From Plenodomus lindquistii (taxonomy: Eukaryota; Ascomycota; Dothideomycetes; Pleosporales; Leptosphaeriaceae), in contig JANUWI010000003.1 of assembly GCA_025504975.1 (NCBI GenBank), positions 2,480,001-2,544,000 on the forward strand: a DNA stretch of 64,000 nt, read 5' to 3'. The notes under the pieces were generated by a model. The model was not told where the DNA came from, did no database searches, and saw only the letters and a program-made list of their open reading frames with translations. Shown here piece after piece: positions 35,125 to 47,263 of the stretch. Numbering within the stretch: position 1 is the stretch's first letter; every line of letters starts with the position of its first letter. A program made the translations under genes and the position numbers.

Positions 35125-38100
35125 TCAAGCCTGCCCATTGTACTCGTCAATCACGCTCACGGGCTTCACGAACCTACCCAACGGTTGGTACTTTAGATGA
35201 TGTAGCCCAAACGCGTTCGGACCTCCAAGTTCAACACCCCTGGGACTCGTCCAACGTTCACTGGCATTGATGCCAATTACTGAAACAAGCAGGCCGTATC
35301 TGTACTCAGGAGTGCCAATAGCCTCGCCATTTTGCGCGTCGATTACTGCAACCAGGTCTGGTACGATGGCCAATACATGTTCATCCTTCTCTTCTCCAGT
35401 CTTCGTCTCCCCGCTGTCAGGGATACGTATAGCAGCAATGTTCTCGTTCTTGAAAGGTACTTTGATCTTCCCTTGATACTTTGCATCGGTGCCTTCAATG
35501 ATGACTTCACCATAGACATGGCCCATGTACAGCTTTCGCTCCACGCCAACGATCTTGCCTTTGAAGACCACGCGTCCGGTATCCGGACCTCCAACAGCAT
35601 CAATGATAGCTTCCGCAACATTCTCGATGCGGTTCTCTTTCCTAGCGCGTGCGACTTCTCGACCTATGCGCCACGATAAGGAGATAGTGTGTTCGACAGC
35701 CCACCGTCTCGTCTCAGCGCCGGTGACGGGCGCATCTGCAGTTCCTACTGCGCTTCCCATTTGGCTGAGTGCTGCTCTGATCACTTGCTCGACTTTTAGG
35801 TCACTTGTTGCTGATGCCATGTAAAGTGTGTTTCCGTTACCATCTGCAACAGCGACTGGTGCGAACACGATCTCGCGTTCACCAAACACAACGGGCGTCG
35901 TTTGCCACTTTGTAGGATACGCTCGACCCATCCAGTCGCCATCCACACAAGGGATATCCATGTTGGTTGATGCGCCCAGTACAAGGCCCTGTAAACCATT
36001 CATCCCACCGATTTCCAGCGGTATGATATGTGTAGCGGCGCCGCCCTTGTAAAGCTCGTAAAGATGGTTCTGAGCATCCATCATCCTATAAAGGTTAATG
36101 AATGGTGCGGATAAATCCTTCGATAGTAACTTACTCATCAGAGCACAGTTTCTCAATACCCACAGTCGGACTTCCGGCACCACCGCCACATCCTATGCGA
36201 TCCTCATCTTTCAAATCGTCTGGATTTACTACACGTACTTTGCCGCCCGATCGAAGGATCCCACGCACTCGTAACATCGTCGAATATGGAGAACCGCCAC
36301 CTCCAGTACCGAGTATGTAGCATCCTGTCGAAATCCAGCCAAGGTCAGTTTCCGATATCCACCACTCGCGATTGATGACCTTTGGCTTGTACGCTGAAAT
36401 GTCAATATCCAAAGATGCATCATCTTCAACGGAGGGTTCGTCTTCAGATGGTGCAAGATTGGCGTCCTGAGTGGCGCGATCTTCCAGTGCCGGCACCTCT
36501 CCGTCTTTGGTGACATCTAGCTCTGTGAAGTCGCTTGCTCGTGAGAAGTCGAAGTCGCCCGCAGCCCTAACAATGAAACGCGACTTATTCGCCACATACT
36601 GCAACGGCAGATCCTCTACCTCTACGATAGAAACCGAGTCTGCCGAAGCTCCCGCCTCAACGGTTCTTCGCTTTGCTTCCTCGCAGACCTCTGCAAGTAG
36701 TTCTTTGGTTGTCTGCTTCTCGGTGGACTTTACAGTATCGACGAGTGCGCTGACGCGCGCCATCGCCGCACCGATGGCATTAGCTACGCCTGACCACTGG
36801 GGTTTGATGACCCGACTTGCGCCTCTCAACTCGTCAGGAGCTATAACTGCACCGCCACCAACCAGTAAGACTGGTATGTCCTCTGGTGCAGTCTTCATCG
36901 TATCGATAATCCTCTCAAGCATGCCCTTGGTCTCTTTTCTGAACTGTTCGATATCGGCCTCTTGCAATTTTCCTCGCACCTTGTCGGTATCGCCTATCGT
37001 CACATTGGATGATGCAGCGACGATGTAGTCAGTTGCTGTCGCCACATCGCCGCCAAAGACCAAGGCTTTCTCCGGAAGTTTGTATCCAACAGACTCGGGT
37101 CCAACCTGCAACTTCCCCTTCACTTGTCGTACAAGACTCCCACCTCCTAGACCTATGCTCTTGACGTCAGGGTACGAGAAGTTCATCCTCACTCCTGACA
37201 ATTCCGAGTATGCTGCCTGTTGCCTGGGAAACCCGTTGGCTAGTAGCAAGCCAACATCTGTTGTTGTGCCGCCGACGTCGACCACCATTATTGCCTCATC
37301 AAGCTTCTCACCGATGAGAAAAGCGGCACCACGCATGCTATTTGTAGGGCCCGAAGAGAATGTGCGAATTGGTAACCGAGAAGCGGCCTCACCACTCAAT
37401 ATTGTCCCATCATTCTGAGTGATGAAGACGGGACAGTTCAGCCCAAGCTTCTTGATCGGGTCCTGGAACGAAGCGATAGTGTTACGCGCAAACGAAAGAA
37501 TGGAAGCGTTCAGGATAGCAGCGTTCTCGCGTTCCAGGAAACCCAGGTTGGCCACTGTCTTGCTAAGAACGATATCCACCTGCTCTCCCAGCTCGCGTTT
37601 GACAATTTCGGCTGCTCGCTCTTCCTGTTTTTCGATTGTGTCTATTGGGCTGAAAACGCCATTGATCACTATACTCTTGATGCCCTTCTCTTTGATGATC
37701 TTGCATTGTTCGACAATTTCGTGTTCCTTGATGTCGGAGATGAGACTACCGTCAATCTCTAGTCCCCCCTTGACAAGTGCATAGTGACCGAGGACTATGT
37801 TGCGCAATGAGGACGGCCAGTCCACACATGGTGGAACATGCTTACTAAAGGCCGAAGAAAGTCGGATGACTGCGACTTTCGAGAGGCGTGAGGCGTCTCG
37901 TGTGACGACGGCGTTTACGAAGTGAGTGGTTCCAATCGTTACACTGGCTATAGACGCTGGTTCTATCGAGACAGATTGAAACATAGTAGTGATTGCGGCC
38001 GTGATGCCATGACTGGGATTCGTTGTAGTCGGAGCTTTGTGCCTAGCAAATGTGAGTAATCTGAGCTCGCTTTGACCTCATCAACGTCCCAGATGAGGGA

Positions 38101-38533
38101 GAGAACGCCAGTCTAGATGGTCTCTGCTCTTCCCTCGGCTTAGTGGTTGATGTCGATGCTGTTTGTAACACATGTACTTGTACGTAGCTCTTGGATATCC
38201 AGAAACTATAGCTCTGAAAATACGCATGTAGCCAGTCTTGCACTAAGCCTTCTGCAAGGTATCGCGATACTGTATATACCCTTGCAAATATAGAAATGCG
38301 GCGACACGGTCTCCAGTTCAGATCACCAGCTCCTCCTGAAGCGTCCACAACCTGATTTTGCAACATGGAAGGAGATCTTACCATGCAAGAATTCCACGAT
38401 CCTCTTCGTGTGCTCTCGTTGGGTCGATGATGACGCCATCGGTGTTTGTGCTGTAAAGGTAGACAGATTAATGTCTGATGTCTTCCTCGGGTTCTCTAGC
38501 TTACCCGCCGACATCAACACCCACCCTTAACAT
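35125..38533 (-). CDS. Hydantoinase/oxoprolinase-DUF917 fusion protein
   Basis: Four exons on the reverse strand: 38533-38505, 38450-38382, 38042-36135 and 36085-35125; 988 residues. The N-terminus MLRVGVDVGGTNTDGVI is assembled across a standard intron and is the ASKHA phosphate-binding motif of hydantoinase A N-terminal domains. A second motif, VVDVGGTTTDVGLL, lies near 285 (hydantoinase/oxoprolinase domain). From about 600 a DUF917 domain follows: GCYILGTGGGGSPY, GGMNGLQ, DGDWMGRAYP. The family hydrolyses cyclic amide rings (hydantoins, 5-oxoproline) with ATP. From memory, DUF917 has since been tied to S-methyl-thiohydantoin desulfuration. The protein is probably cytosolic: no signal or TM. 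The second intron is 339 bp, unusually long here. Divergent from the NCS1 permease. Confidence 0.88.
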
Positions 38534-39048
38534 TTTGATCGAGGACATTTCAATCGAGGTATTCCAATATTGAAGGTGAGTAAGTGCTTCGCCAACGGCT
38601 CGTACGATCTAAGGATCTGATAAGATTTCGAAGCACTGGTGGGGGCGGGTCCTAGCGGCGGACATCATTCGGACCTTCTTACCCCACTCTGGTTCGGTCG
38701 CAACGCCTCGCAGCGGCTTGGGTTACAGTGCATGATCCTGTTCATCAATCATTAGCTGATCATTGGTGCATGATTGTGGTGTTATTGTAGCGTGCAATGG
38801 GATGCAGACCAGCTGATTGGAAATCCCTCATCTGATAAGAGAACGTCAAATCGCGTTCGACTTATCGCTGTGCCCTGCTGAAGATCTATCTTGGTGTATG
38901 CTGGGTAGACTCCGGCACTATCAGCAAGATGATTGCAGCTGCCGTATCGGCTGTAATCCTGCCGACGTGGTGCAATTGATCTGTACATGTAATCTACGGT
39001 GCGGTGCTTCTCGAAAGCGTTTCAGTACGCTGACAACTGCAATCTATC
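38534..39048. promoter_or_regulatory. Shared divergent promoter with three HGATAR sites
   Basis: 515 bp between the start codons of the hydantoinase fusion and the NCS1 permease. HGATAR (AreA/NIT2 GATA-factor) matches: TGATAAG at 38619-38625, TGATAAG at 38833-38839, and CGATAAG on the reverse strand around 38861-38867. Two share the identical CTGATAAGA context. Joint nitrogen-catabolite control of both genes is inferred. Confidence 0.55.
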
Positions 39049-40944
39049 ATGGCATTCCGAAGGCGACTCGTAGCGCTTGATCAAGCTATACGTGTGAAGG
39101 GCGATGACAACAAGCATGAATACACCGATACTTGGAGCAATAAGGACTTGATACCTTTGCCGCCGGCACGAAGAACCTGGGGATGGTTCAACTACTTTGG
39201 CTTCTGGGCGATTGCGTCCTTGAATCTCGCCAACTGGCAGACCCCAAACACCTTTCTTAGTACGTCGGAACTTGGTGATGCACTACCTCCTATATCTGCT
39301 AATTTTCCAATAGCTAAGGGCCTTTCGGTACCGCAGTCTATGCTCATCATTGTGATGAGCAACGTGCTTATAGCGTTGTTCTCCATGCTTATCGCTGCGA
39401 CTGGACTGAAATGGCACATTGGATTCACGGTGCAGAACAGATATAGCTGGGGCATGAGAGGAAGCTTCATCCCATTGGCGCAGAGAATAATGCTGAACTT
39501 CATATGGAATGCCGTCCAATGTGAGTCAAGTGCCTTATGGAGGTACTTTGCCTAACATGGCCAGGTTGGAACGGCGGCCGACTTATCGCAGTATGCTTGA
39601 CAGCTATCTGGCCTTCCTATGCGCGCATGGAAAACACCTTTGGCCCAAATATGCCAACCACGACAGACCAATTTGTAGGCTTCGTTATTTTTTGGTTCAT
39701 CTCGACGCCGTTCCTCTGGCTCCGACCCGAGAAGTTCAGGGTGCCGTTCTTGATCGTGGTTATATGGTGTGGGACCGGAATGCTAGCATGGATGATCTGG
39801 GCTCTTGCAGTGGCCAAAGGCGTGGGCCCACTCTGGAGTGCTGGACAGAACATTCCTGATGGCTCATCGTTCGGCACATCGTGGCTAATTATGGCTGGAA
39901 TTAACCAAAGTATTGGTTCACTAGCTGCCGGCATAACGAATGGGTCTGACTTCTCCCGTTATGCACGCGCTCGCAGACATTACGTGATTGGCACGATAGG
40001 TAGCTGTGTCATTACCAGTATCTTGGTCTCACTCGTGGGTCTGGTCACAGCTGCGGCTGCGCAAAAAATCTATGGTGAGGTCTACTGGAACGTAAGCATA
40101 AATCCGGACTGTAACGTCTAAGACCCGTGCTGACTCACACATCCATATTTTGTAGCCACCAGATCTACTCATGCGTATGATGGATAGCGGCAATGGATCA
40201 TCCAAAGCTCGTGCCGGTGTCTTCTTCCTAGCCGCTGGTTTTGCGTTCACGGCGATGTTCGAAAATATTTGCGGCAACGCGGTCGCGGGTGGAATTGACC
40301 TAGCAGGTTTATGGCCGCGCTACATTGATATACGGCGCGGTGCCATCATCACATTTGTTGCTGCTTGGGTAGTCCAGCCCTGGCAGCTCATTAATCGAGC
40401 GACGACCTTCATCTCTGTGCTGTCCTCATTCTCTGTCTTCCTGGCACCGATAATCGGCATAATGACCTGCGACTATTACCTGTTGCGAAAGCGAACGATC
40501 AGACTTAGCCATCTGTATCGCACAGAAAGTTCATGCTACTGGTTTTGGAAGGGCTTCAATTGGCGAGCTATTCCAGCCTGGTTGTGTGGATGGGCGCCCA
40601 CCGTAGGCGGCCTTGTGGTGACTGTCAGAGGTGATCCGGAGCCGCCGAGGGCATTGGTCCAGCTATACTATATGGCGTTCTTAATCGGTAAGCCAGCCAT
40701 GCGCCTACTGTCTCTTGATAACAGTGCACTTACCGTTCACAATGTAGGATTCGCAATCAGTGCAACTGTGTTTTACATCTTGAATGCAATCGCGCCAGTT
40801 CCAGACATGGGCCAACTAGATCCTGTAGATCTGTACGGTACCTTCAGTGAATCTGAGGCCAGGAGGATCGGAGTCGTTCCGCTGGAGCAGATTGAGCTTT
40901 TCTCCGAAGAAGCCGTGAAACATGAGGATGGGAAGAGGGCATGA
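39049..40944 (+). CDS. NCS1-family permease (allantoin/uracil/hydantoin type)
   Basis: Four exons: 39049-39259, 39314-39520, 39565-40091 and 40156-40944; 577 residues. Joining exon 1 to exon 2 gives NWQTPNTFLTKGLSVPQSM, the conserved TM1 region of Fur-type NCS1 transporters. Intron 1 is 54 nt with no stop, so its retention would insert 18 residues; the spliced form matches the family. Other signatures are RYSWGMRGSFIPLAQRIML, GINQSIGSLAAGITNGSDFS and APIIGIMTCDYYLLRKR. About 12 membrane segments. NCS1 proteins import nucleobases, allantoin or hydantoins by H+ or Na+ symport. Divergence from a hydantoinase-type enzyme favours a cyclic ureide substrate. Confidence 0.9.
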
Positions 40945-43099
40945 TTACACAGTACTCCATAGGCCTCTGCTCAGCTCACGGACAACACTACGCCAAAGCA
41001 TCAAGAGAAGATCGGCCCGGTGCGTAGACACAATGGATAGTATTCCAAATTTATGATATCCTTTGCGCTTCTCGCAGTTCCCACTCTTGCCAGAGGTATG
41101 CCGTATGCCGGGGATGTGAACGTTATACAGATATTGGGGCTGTGCGGAAGATCGCGTTCTGTTGCACAATCAGCAGTTGCAGATCGGCATGCACAGGACG
41201 CTCGTGAACAGCTCTGATCCATCATCAATTCTCGCTGAGCCTCCGAATGTTGTCGCCCTCCGAATGTTGAGTTGTGCTAGCGGCGCCAAGAGCGCAGCCC
41301 AAGCTAAAGGGGAAGCACCAGCCACTCTGGCTTCGTAACCCTTTCGTTGATCTTCGCTCCGGGACCCTTCCGCTGCCCCCTACCTCCTTGCCGTGAGCAA
41401 CTCAAGTCACTTGTTGTTCACGTATCGCGGACCTGTGATGAATTATGGGCCTTCGCCGACTTGTCCCTTGTGCCGATCCTGAAGCTGTCATCTTGACGTG
41501 CGGTCCGCTGTACTCTACATGGCGCTCTGGCTGGTATGGCGTGTGACGGATCACCTGTACAGTATTGCAACACGCAATCAAGGGCAGAAGTGTATACGCG
41601 TAACAGCATATCTAAAGTACCTCCTGCTTGCGACGGGCACTACATATCAGACGCCCGCAGCGTCGGGCTCCCTGCGGCAGCCCCCTGGCAACTCATCGTC
41701 ACGGTCAATCAACTGCACGCTTCTGGATCGTGCGTGGGGGCTCGGCGCCTTCTGCGAAGTTGAGATAGGCTTTGTGCCTAAGGCTTGGGCTTGGCCAGGA
41801 CAAGGTCAAACACCAAAGTGGGACTGAGAGCAACGTCTCTGGCCCTATTGAGACATACTATGGGCTGTCCTGGTCGAGACATGCCACGCACCCACTGTGC
41901 CACAAACACTTAGCGCCAAAGTTTAATCAATCTTATCTATGGACAAGGCTGTCTGGTACTCATACTACAGTTACGCGGCCGAAGCCTCTTCGACTTCATA
42001 ACGGTGGGTCCTCACAGCTTAGTACGTGTTGCGCGGAGGGCTTGGCATCAAGTCGACACAGTTGGATCCGCATTGACTGTTTCGTCATGTTTCAACCGCC
42101 TCTTCCGTAGCGCGAATCATGGCACTCAACCACTTCAGCCGCATGCTCTTCCCTCGCTGCTTATCTCCCGCCGTTAGGGTCCGCCTTGGCTGGTATGGGA
42201 GGGCCTGCCCCTGTCCCCATTGGCAATGCGACGGAGCAGGAACCGACCGCCCCTAGAGACCTCAATTGAAGCAGAAAACACGTTCCGTCCTCACATCTTT
42301 GTCGTTGCTGCTTTCGGTTTTATTCCGTGTTGCAAGACCCTTTAGCGTGTGCTTGCTCCGGCGGTTGTTTCCACCAAGCTTCCTGCTACGAAACGCAAGT
42401 GTTGCGTCTGTCGATTTGCTTTCACATGCGTGAGCTATCAGCACCGGGAGTAAACGTCATCACGAAAGAGAGAGTCGACCAAGCCACGTAAGGCATGTAA
42501 TAAGAAACGTTTACGGTGGAGACCTACAGCACCCTACAGGCACTGATACTGCAAGCAGGAGCGACTGCAATGGCTCCACATGCCTTGGCAGTGCCCGCTC
42601 TGCCAAGATGATATTTCTGATTTGAACCGAGTTGACACGAGAACGACCGCGGATTGCTATACAAGTGCTCGTGCGTCATAGGGGCACAGTCTGCACAGAG
42701 CTCATTTGATGCCTCAAAGTGGATACCAGGAGAAGATACGCAACACTTCACATCCGCCAAGCTCATGGAGATTCCACTGAACCCCTACATCAGTGCTTGA
42801 ACCTACTTTACTAACCGCCAGAAGTTTTGATGCCCAGCTTGTTGGGCGGTTCGAAACAAGACTGATTCCGGGCTACATCCATGGGCCCTTGTAGATCTTG
42901 AACAGTGCTGCTTATACACTGCCCCCATCCGTTACTTCCTATCATTGCTTTTCGTTTGTCGGCCCGGTGCTGATCGATTTCTTATTGCCCTTTAAGTCTT
43001 TATTTGCGTGTTCTGCATGTACTGCTCTTTCTTCCTCATATCTGGCGCCATCACTCGTTAAATCTCAAGGTGCAGGACACCTCACCATACACATCAGCA
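40945..43099. other. Gene-free region, 2.2 kb
   Basis: No frame with coding character and no recognised RNA or mobile element. The distal end carries the promoter and leader of the TDT transporter. Confidence 0.5.
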
Positions 43100-44951
43100 A
43101 TGGATACACGATTCCAACCCGAAGGCCTATCCTTCGACAACAAGCGCCCCTTCAATCCCGATTTCGACACTAGGCGCGGCTCGGATGGACAGCCGCTTCG
43201 ATCAAACGAGCAGCAAGGTCCAGAATCGTATCGGAATGTACAACAACAGCCCCAATATGCCTCTCAACCCAGACAGTCCGGCCAATACGGCCTTCCATCA
43301 GGACCCAGGCTCTCAACACCACAGCAACAGGTGCCGTTTGCTTTGCCAGCTGGTCCCCGATCATCGAATCCTCTCCAGGGTCATTACTCTCCAGGGCCAG
43401 TGACTAGCCTTCACAATAATACAGCGCCGCCGCAGCTGCAAGAACAGCGATCGGTGCAGTATAACAGTGCTTCAGCCCCTCAACAAATCCAAAATCCGTC
43501 TGCAGAAACCACTCGCTCTAACACTTGGGTACAAACACCAGCAGGACCCTACCCGTCGGATGAGGGTTATTTCCCTGGACCTGTCAATGTGAACGGTTAC
43601 CCAATTGATAACAAGACGGGCCAACCGCAACCCGAGAACCCTTTCAGGAACCCATCTTCGCTGCACCCCCCGCCTATGGAAACACCTCGTGACTCTGTCG
43701 ACATCGAGAAGCAGAAACACGAGGAGCAGTGGGATAAACATACCAAAATCCCAGGCAAGAAAGATCCAAACCAGCCATACCTCACATTCGGTCAACGGAT
43801 CAAGCACTTCACTTGGGCCAACTACACTTTGACGATGGCTACTGGTGGATTGGCCACATTGATCTCTATCCAACCACATGCTTTCCCTGGTCTAATCACA
43901 ATTGGTGCTATATTCTATATCGTCAATCTCCTCTTCTTCACCGTCATCAGCCTCACAATGGTCGTTCGATTCACCAAATACGCCGGGACTTTCAAAGCAT
44001 CAATTCTTCACGAGCGAGAGGGTCTCTTTCTTGGCCCTTTCTTTCTTTCCATCGCCACTATCATCACGGGAGCACAGAAGTATATTATTGAGTCATACGA
44101 AGCGGACCATCCAAACCGGGCATGGGCTGTCACCACCATGGCGGTAGCCTTTTGGAGTTACACATTCGTCACCTTTTGCCTGGCAAGCTTTCAATACTCC
44201 TTCCTCTTCTGCTGTCACACATACAAGCTCACCAGCTTCATGCCGTCATGGCTGCTTCCGATTTTCCCGGTGATGCTGTCTGGAACAATTGCTTCGGTAA
44301 TCGCAAAAGATCAACCAGTAGCCGCAAGAATGCCCATGCTTGTAGCTGGACTTGGCTGTCAAGGGTTAGGATTCACGGTGGCGATTTTGATGTATGCTCA
44401 TTACATTGGCCGCCTCATGCAGGTCGGATACCCGGACCGCGAGCATCGTGGAGCCATGTTCATTGCCGTTGGGCCACCTTCATTTACATGCTTAGCGCTC
44501 ATCGGTATGGCCAACTCTCTCCCGGAAGACTTTGATCTGCAGATGGATGGTCTCCTTGATGTCAAAGTACTGCGTACAATGGCCCTTGTTGTTTCGTTAT
44601 TCCTCTGGGTTCTGGCCATGTGGTTCTTCGTGATCACACTCATTGCCGTCAGTATTCCTTGCTTGAAAGCTACCGTCGAGATCATTACTGACATGTATGC
44701 AGGTTATCAACTCTTGGTCTGTGTACTTTCACCTGGGTTGGTGGGCAATGGTCTTTCCAAACACAGGCTTCATCATTGCTACTATCAACATCGGGAACTC
44801 ACTTCAAGACGAGACTGTCCTGTACGTTGCGAACGGACTAACCATTGCCATCCTCTGCATGTGGGTCTACGTTCTTTTCAATCACGTTAGAGCTGTGTAC
44901 GTTGTCGACATCATTTATCCTGGGCTCGACGAAGACATTGCGGACCATTAG
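43100..44951 (+). CDS. TDT-family transporter (malic acid / sulfite efflux type) with long N-tail
   Basis: Two exons: 43100-44647 and 44703-44951; 598 residues. The donor GTCAGT keeps phase and yields LIAVINSWSVYFHLGWWAM at the junction. The first 230 residues are Pro/Gln/Asn/Ser-rich and disordered (for example QQPQYASQPRQSGQYG). About ten membrane segments follow, with FTWANYTLTMATGGLATLI at the start of the membrane part, GPFFLSIATIITG, and FPNTGFIIATINIG late. This is the voltage-dependent anion channel/TDT fold of Mae1 (malate uptake), Ssu1 (sulfite efflux) and plant SLAC1; I cannot decide between substrates. The long polar N-tail exceeds what I expect for Ssu1 and may carry phosphorylation-based control. 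Confidence 0.87.
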
Positions 44952-46014
44952 AATCTTCACTTTCGAACATCATCGCCTACTCTCATATCGTCATTGTCAC
45001 TCGTTGTATACCCGCGCCTTCTCATATCACAGCAGAGCGACATAACACTCTTTGAGCTTCAACACCCTAAGATCCTGTCTCTTGTTCTCTTCTCTCCCTA
45101 TGTCACCAACAGTCTTGCGCGATCCTGAACGGGTTCGTCACATGCTGCGACATATATAAGAGTAAACACTATAATCTTTGCTTTCTTTCATTCCTCCAAG
45201 CTTCTGCATAGCGTCGGCGTAAAAATTTGGGGAGGGTAGTCAAACACTACAGGCAATTTCATCACGCAGATTGTGCGTCTAGATTTCAGCATAGGTTTAG
45301 GTGCATAACGCACTACATCAATGATAGACAGGGACATTTCAATACATCTGCACGTTTGCTACCCTTCCCAACAATGCTGACAATGACAAATTCTGACATA
45401 AAACATAATTCGACCGACTGCAACCGCCTTTCAGACACGACCGGTCCACAGCGGCCAAATTCCATGACTGGGCAAGCATACCTGAAACACCTCAACAGTC
45501 TCGCAATGCGCGGATGTAGAAACAACCGATCAATTGGAGTCAAGCCGCCAATCTGTAGATCCGAGCAATGACATCTCTTGACCGTTTGAGAACTGAGAGC
45601 CAAGATGGCTAGATCCGACAAAGCCAAGATAGATAAGCCATGGTATCTAGATGTGCAAAGGCTTAAGCCGATGGCTACCAGGCATTTCATGTGTGATAAA
45701 AAAGTATTAAGTAGGTATATGTGCATGGGTCCGAGTCGTGTCGGACTGAGTAAAAGAGTAGTTTATCTGCATGGATTCGCGTTTGATACATGGCAGGCGA
45801 CAGAAGCCCTCAGATTCCGGAGACAACACCTAATGAAGCATCAGGGTATGATTCCTCGCTTAGCTTCAAAACTGAAGTAGAAAACAAATAAGTGGAGGGG
45901 TCTAGTCGAGTTCCCTTGGGTTACTCAAATCTCGTAGAACATTTGGAGTACCACTACTGTCGCAAGACCTGAGCCCCACTCTCGAGCTGTACCCACCAAA
46001 ATGGCACAACTCCT
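44952..46014. other. Intergenic region between convergent genes, 1.06 kb
   Basis: 3' flanks of the TDT transporter and the APH-like kinase gene. A 114-codon forward frame (45227-45571) lacks protein-like features. Confidence 0.55.
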
Positions 46015-47263
46015 TTAGAGACTACTCTTCGATGCCTCCTTTTCCTTCAGGGAGCGTACCATCCTCAGCGCCGAATCAAGGCCTTGCTTTGTCTTTTCGA
46101 AGTAGATATGCGAGAAGTCGCTGCTGGCCTGGCCACTTATGGTACGTGCCTGAATGCCATGACTAATGGTGCTTCCCTATAGAGGATCAGATCAAAACCG
46201 AAAGAAAAGCCGACGACTTATATAGATACTCACTCTCATCAAATGAAATATCTTCGCCATCTCCCAATGGTCCTCCCTTGGATTCCACCCTGTAATCTTG
46301 GTATACTCATCTATCAGCTCTTCCATACTTGGCATCCCACTCTTCCTCTGATGTTCTGGGTCGTACACCTCACTGCCCTGATCGTCTCTCGCTGCCACTT
46401 CGGTGGAGCTTGCGCGGTTCCAGTAGGGGCCTGTAACGTACACGACGTCTAGCAGCGGATGACCAATGGTGCTTAGTTCCCAGTCCAAGATGACGATTAC
46501 ACGTGGCTCTGTCGGATGTAAGATGACGTTGTCGAACTTGTAATCACCGTGGATAATGCTCGTTCGATCACTAGGCACGTTTCTACGAATGTAATCCACA
46601 ATCTCATCGAAACTTGGATGCGCGCGGCCGAGCTCTTTCCCAGTCTTCACGTCTTTGACTTTCGCCTGCTGCGATTCGATCCGGGAGAAGGTGTTGCAAT
46701 GCCGAGTGTAAAACCCAGTCTTTTTACCAAAGCCTTGCAACCCGATAGAGTCGGGATCAATGGAGTGAAGCCATGCCAAAGTTGAAACAACTGAGGACCA
46801 CGCCGCGCGGCGGTCCTTTGGCTCAAGGGTAGAAAGATTTGGATCTGTAATGATACGTCCTTTGACGAATTCCATCACCTATTTTGGCATTAGCTATGTC
46901 TTGCAGGTCTTGGGGTCACTGAATTTCTACATAGAAAGCGGCACCGATTATCGCGGGATCCATACAAAGACAATAAACTTTTGGGACTGGAAATCCCTCC
47001 ACAGTGCCAAGTGCTTGCAGAACTCTGAATTCTCGATCGACCTGATGCGCTACAGGCGATATGATTGTTCCGCTCGGTTTACGCCGCAAGATGTAGCGTG
47101 TGTTCGCGGCATCGTCAATGAAGTATGTTGGATTGCTCTGTCCGTATCCAATCTTTGTCGAGACGATTGGAAGCTTCAGCCCTAGTATCTCTCTTGCGAG
47201 GTATTGGCCGAGTGCCTCATCATCCAGATCATGCCGTGACTTCTCCTTCGGAACCTGTGTCAT
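46015..47263 (-). CDS. APH-fold phosphotransferase (ACAD10/11 N-domain-like)
   Basis: Three exons on the reverse strand: 47263-46931, 46878-46234 and 46176-46015; 379 residues. Joining exons 1 and 2 at TAT|GTAGAA gives GAAFYVMEFVKGRIITD, the family's linker motif; the donor is weak but no alternative keeps the frame. The catalytic loop HGDYKFDNVILHP lies near 218, and the metal-binding DWELSTIGHPLLDV near 240. Upstream, GYGQSNPTYFI and YILRRKPSG form the nucleotide-binding lobe. In ACAD10/11 this kinase domain phosphorylates 4-hydroxyacyl-CoAs; here it stands alone without the dehydrogenase domain, so its substrate is inference. Confidence 0.85.

Noticed and set aside
38043..38384. 113-codon reverse frame
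   Set aside because: Coincides with the hydantoinase intron and ends exactly at the splice acceptor; no family resemblance.
3663..45221. 15-base identity GCATAGCGTCGGCGT at about 3664 and 45207
   Set aside because: A repeat of this length is expected about once or twice by chance in 64 kb; no structure around it.
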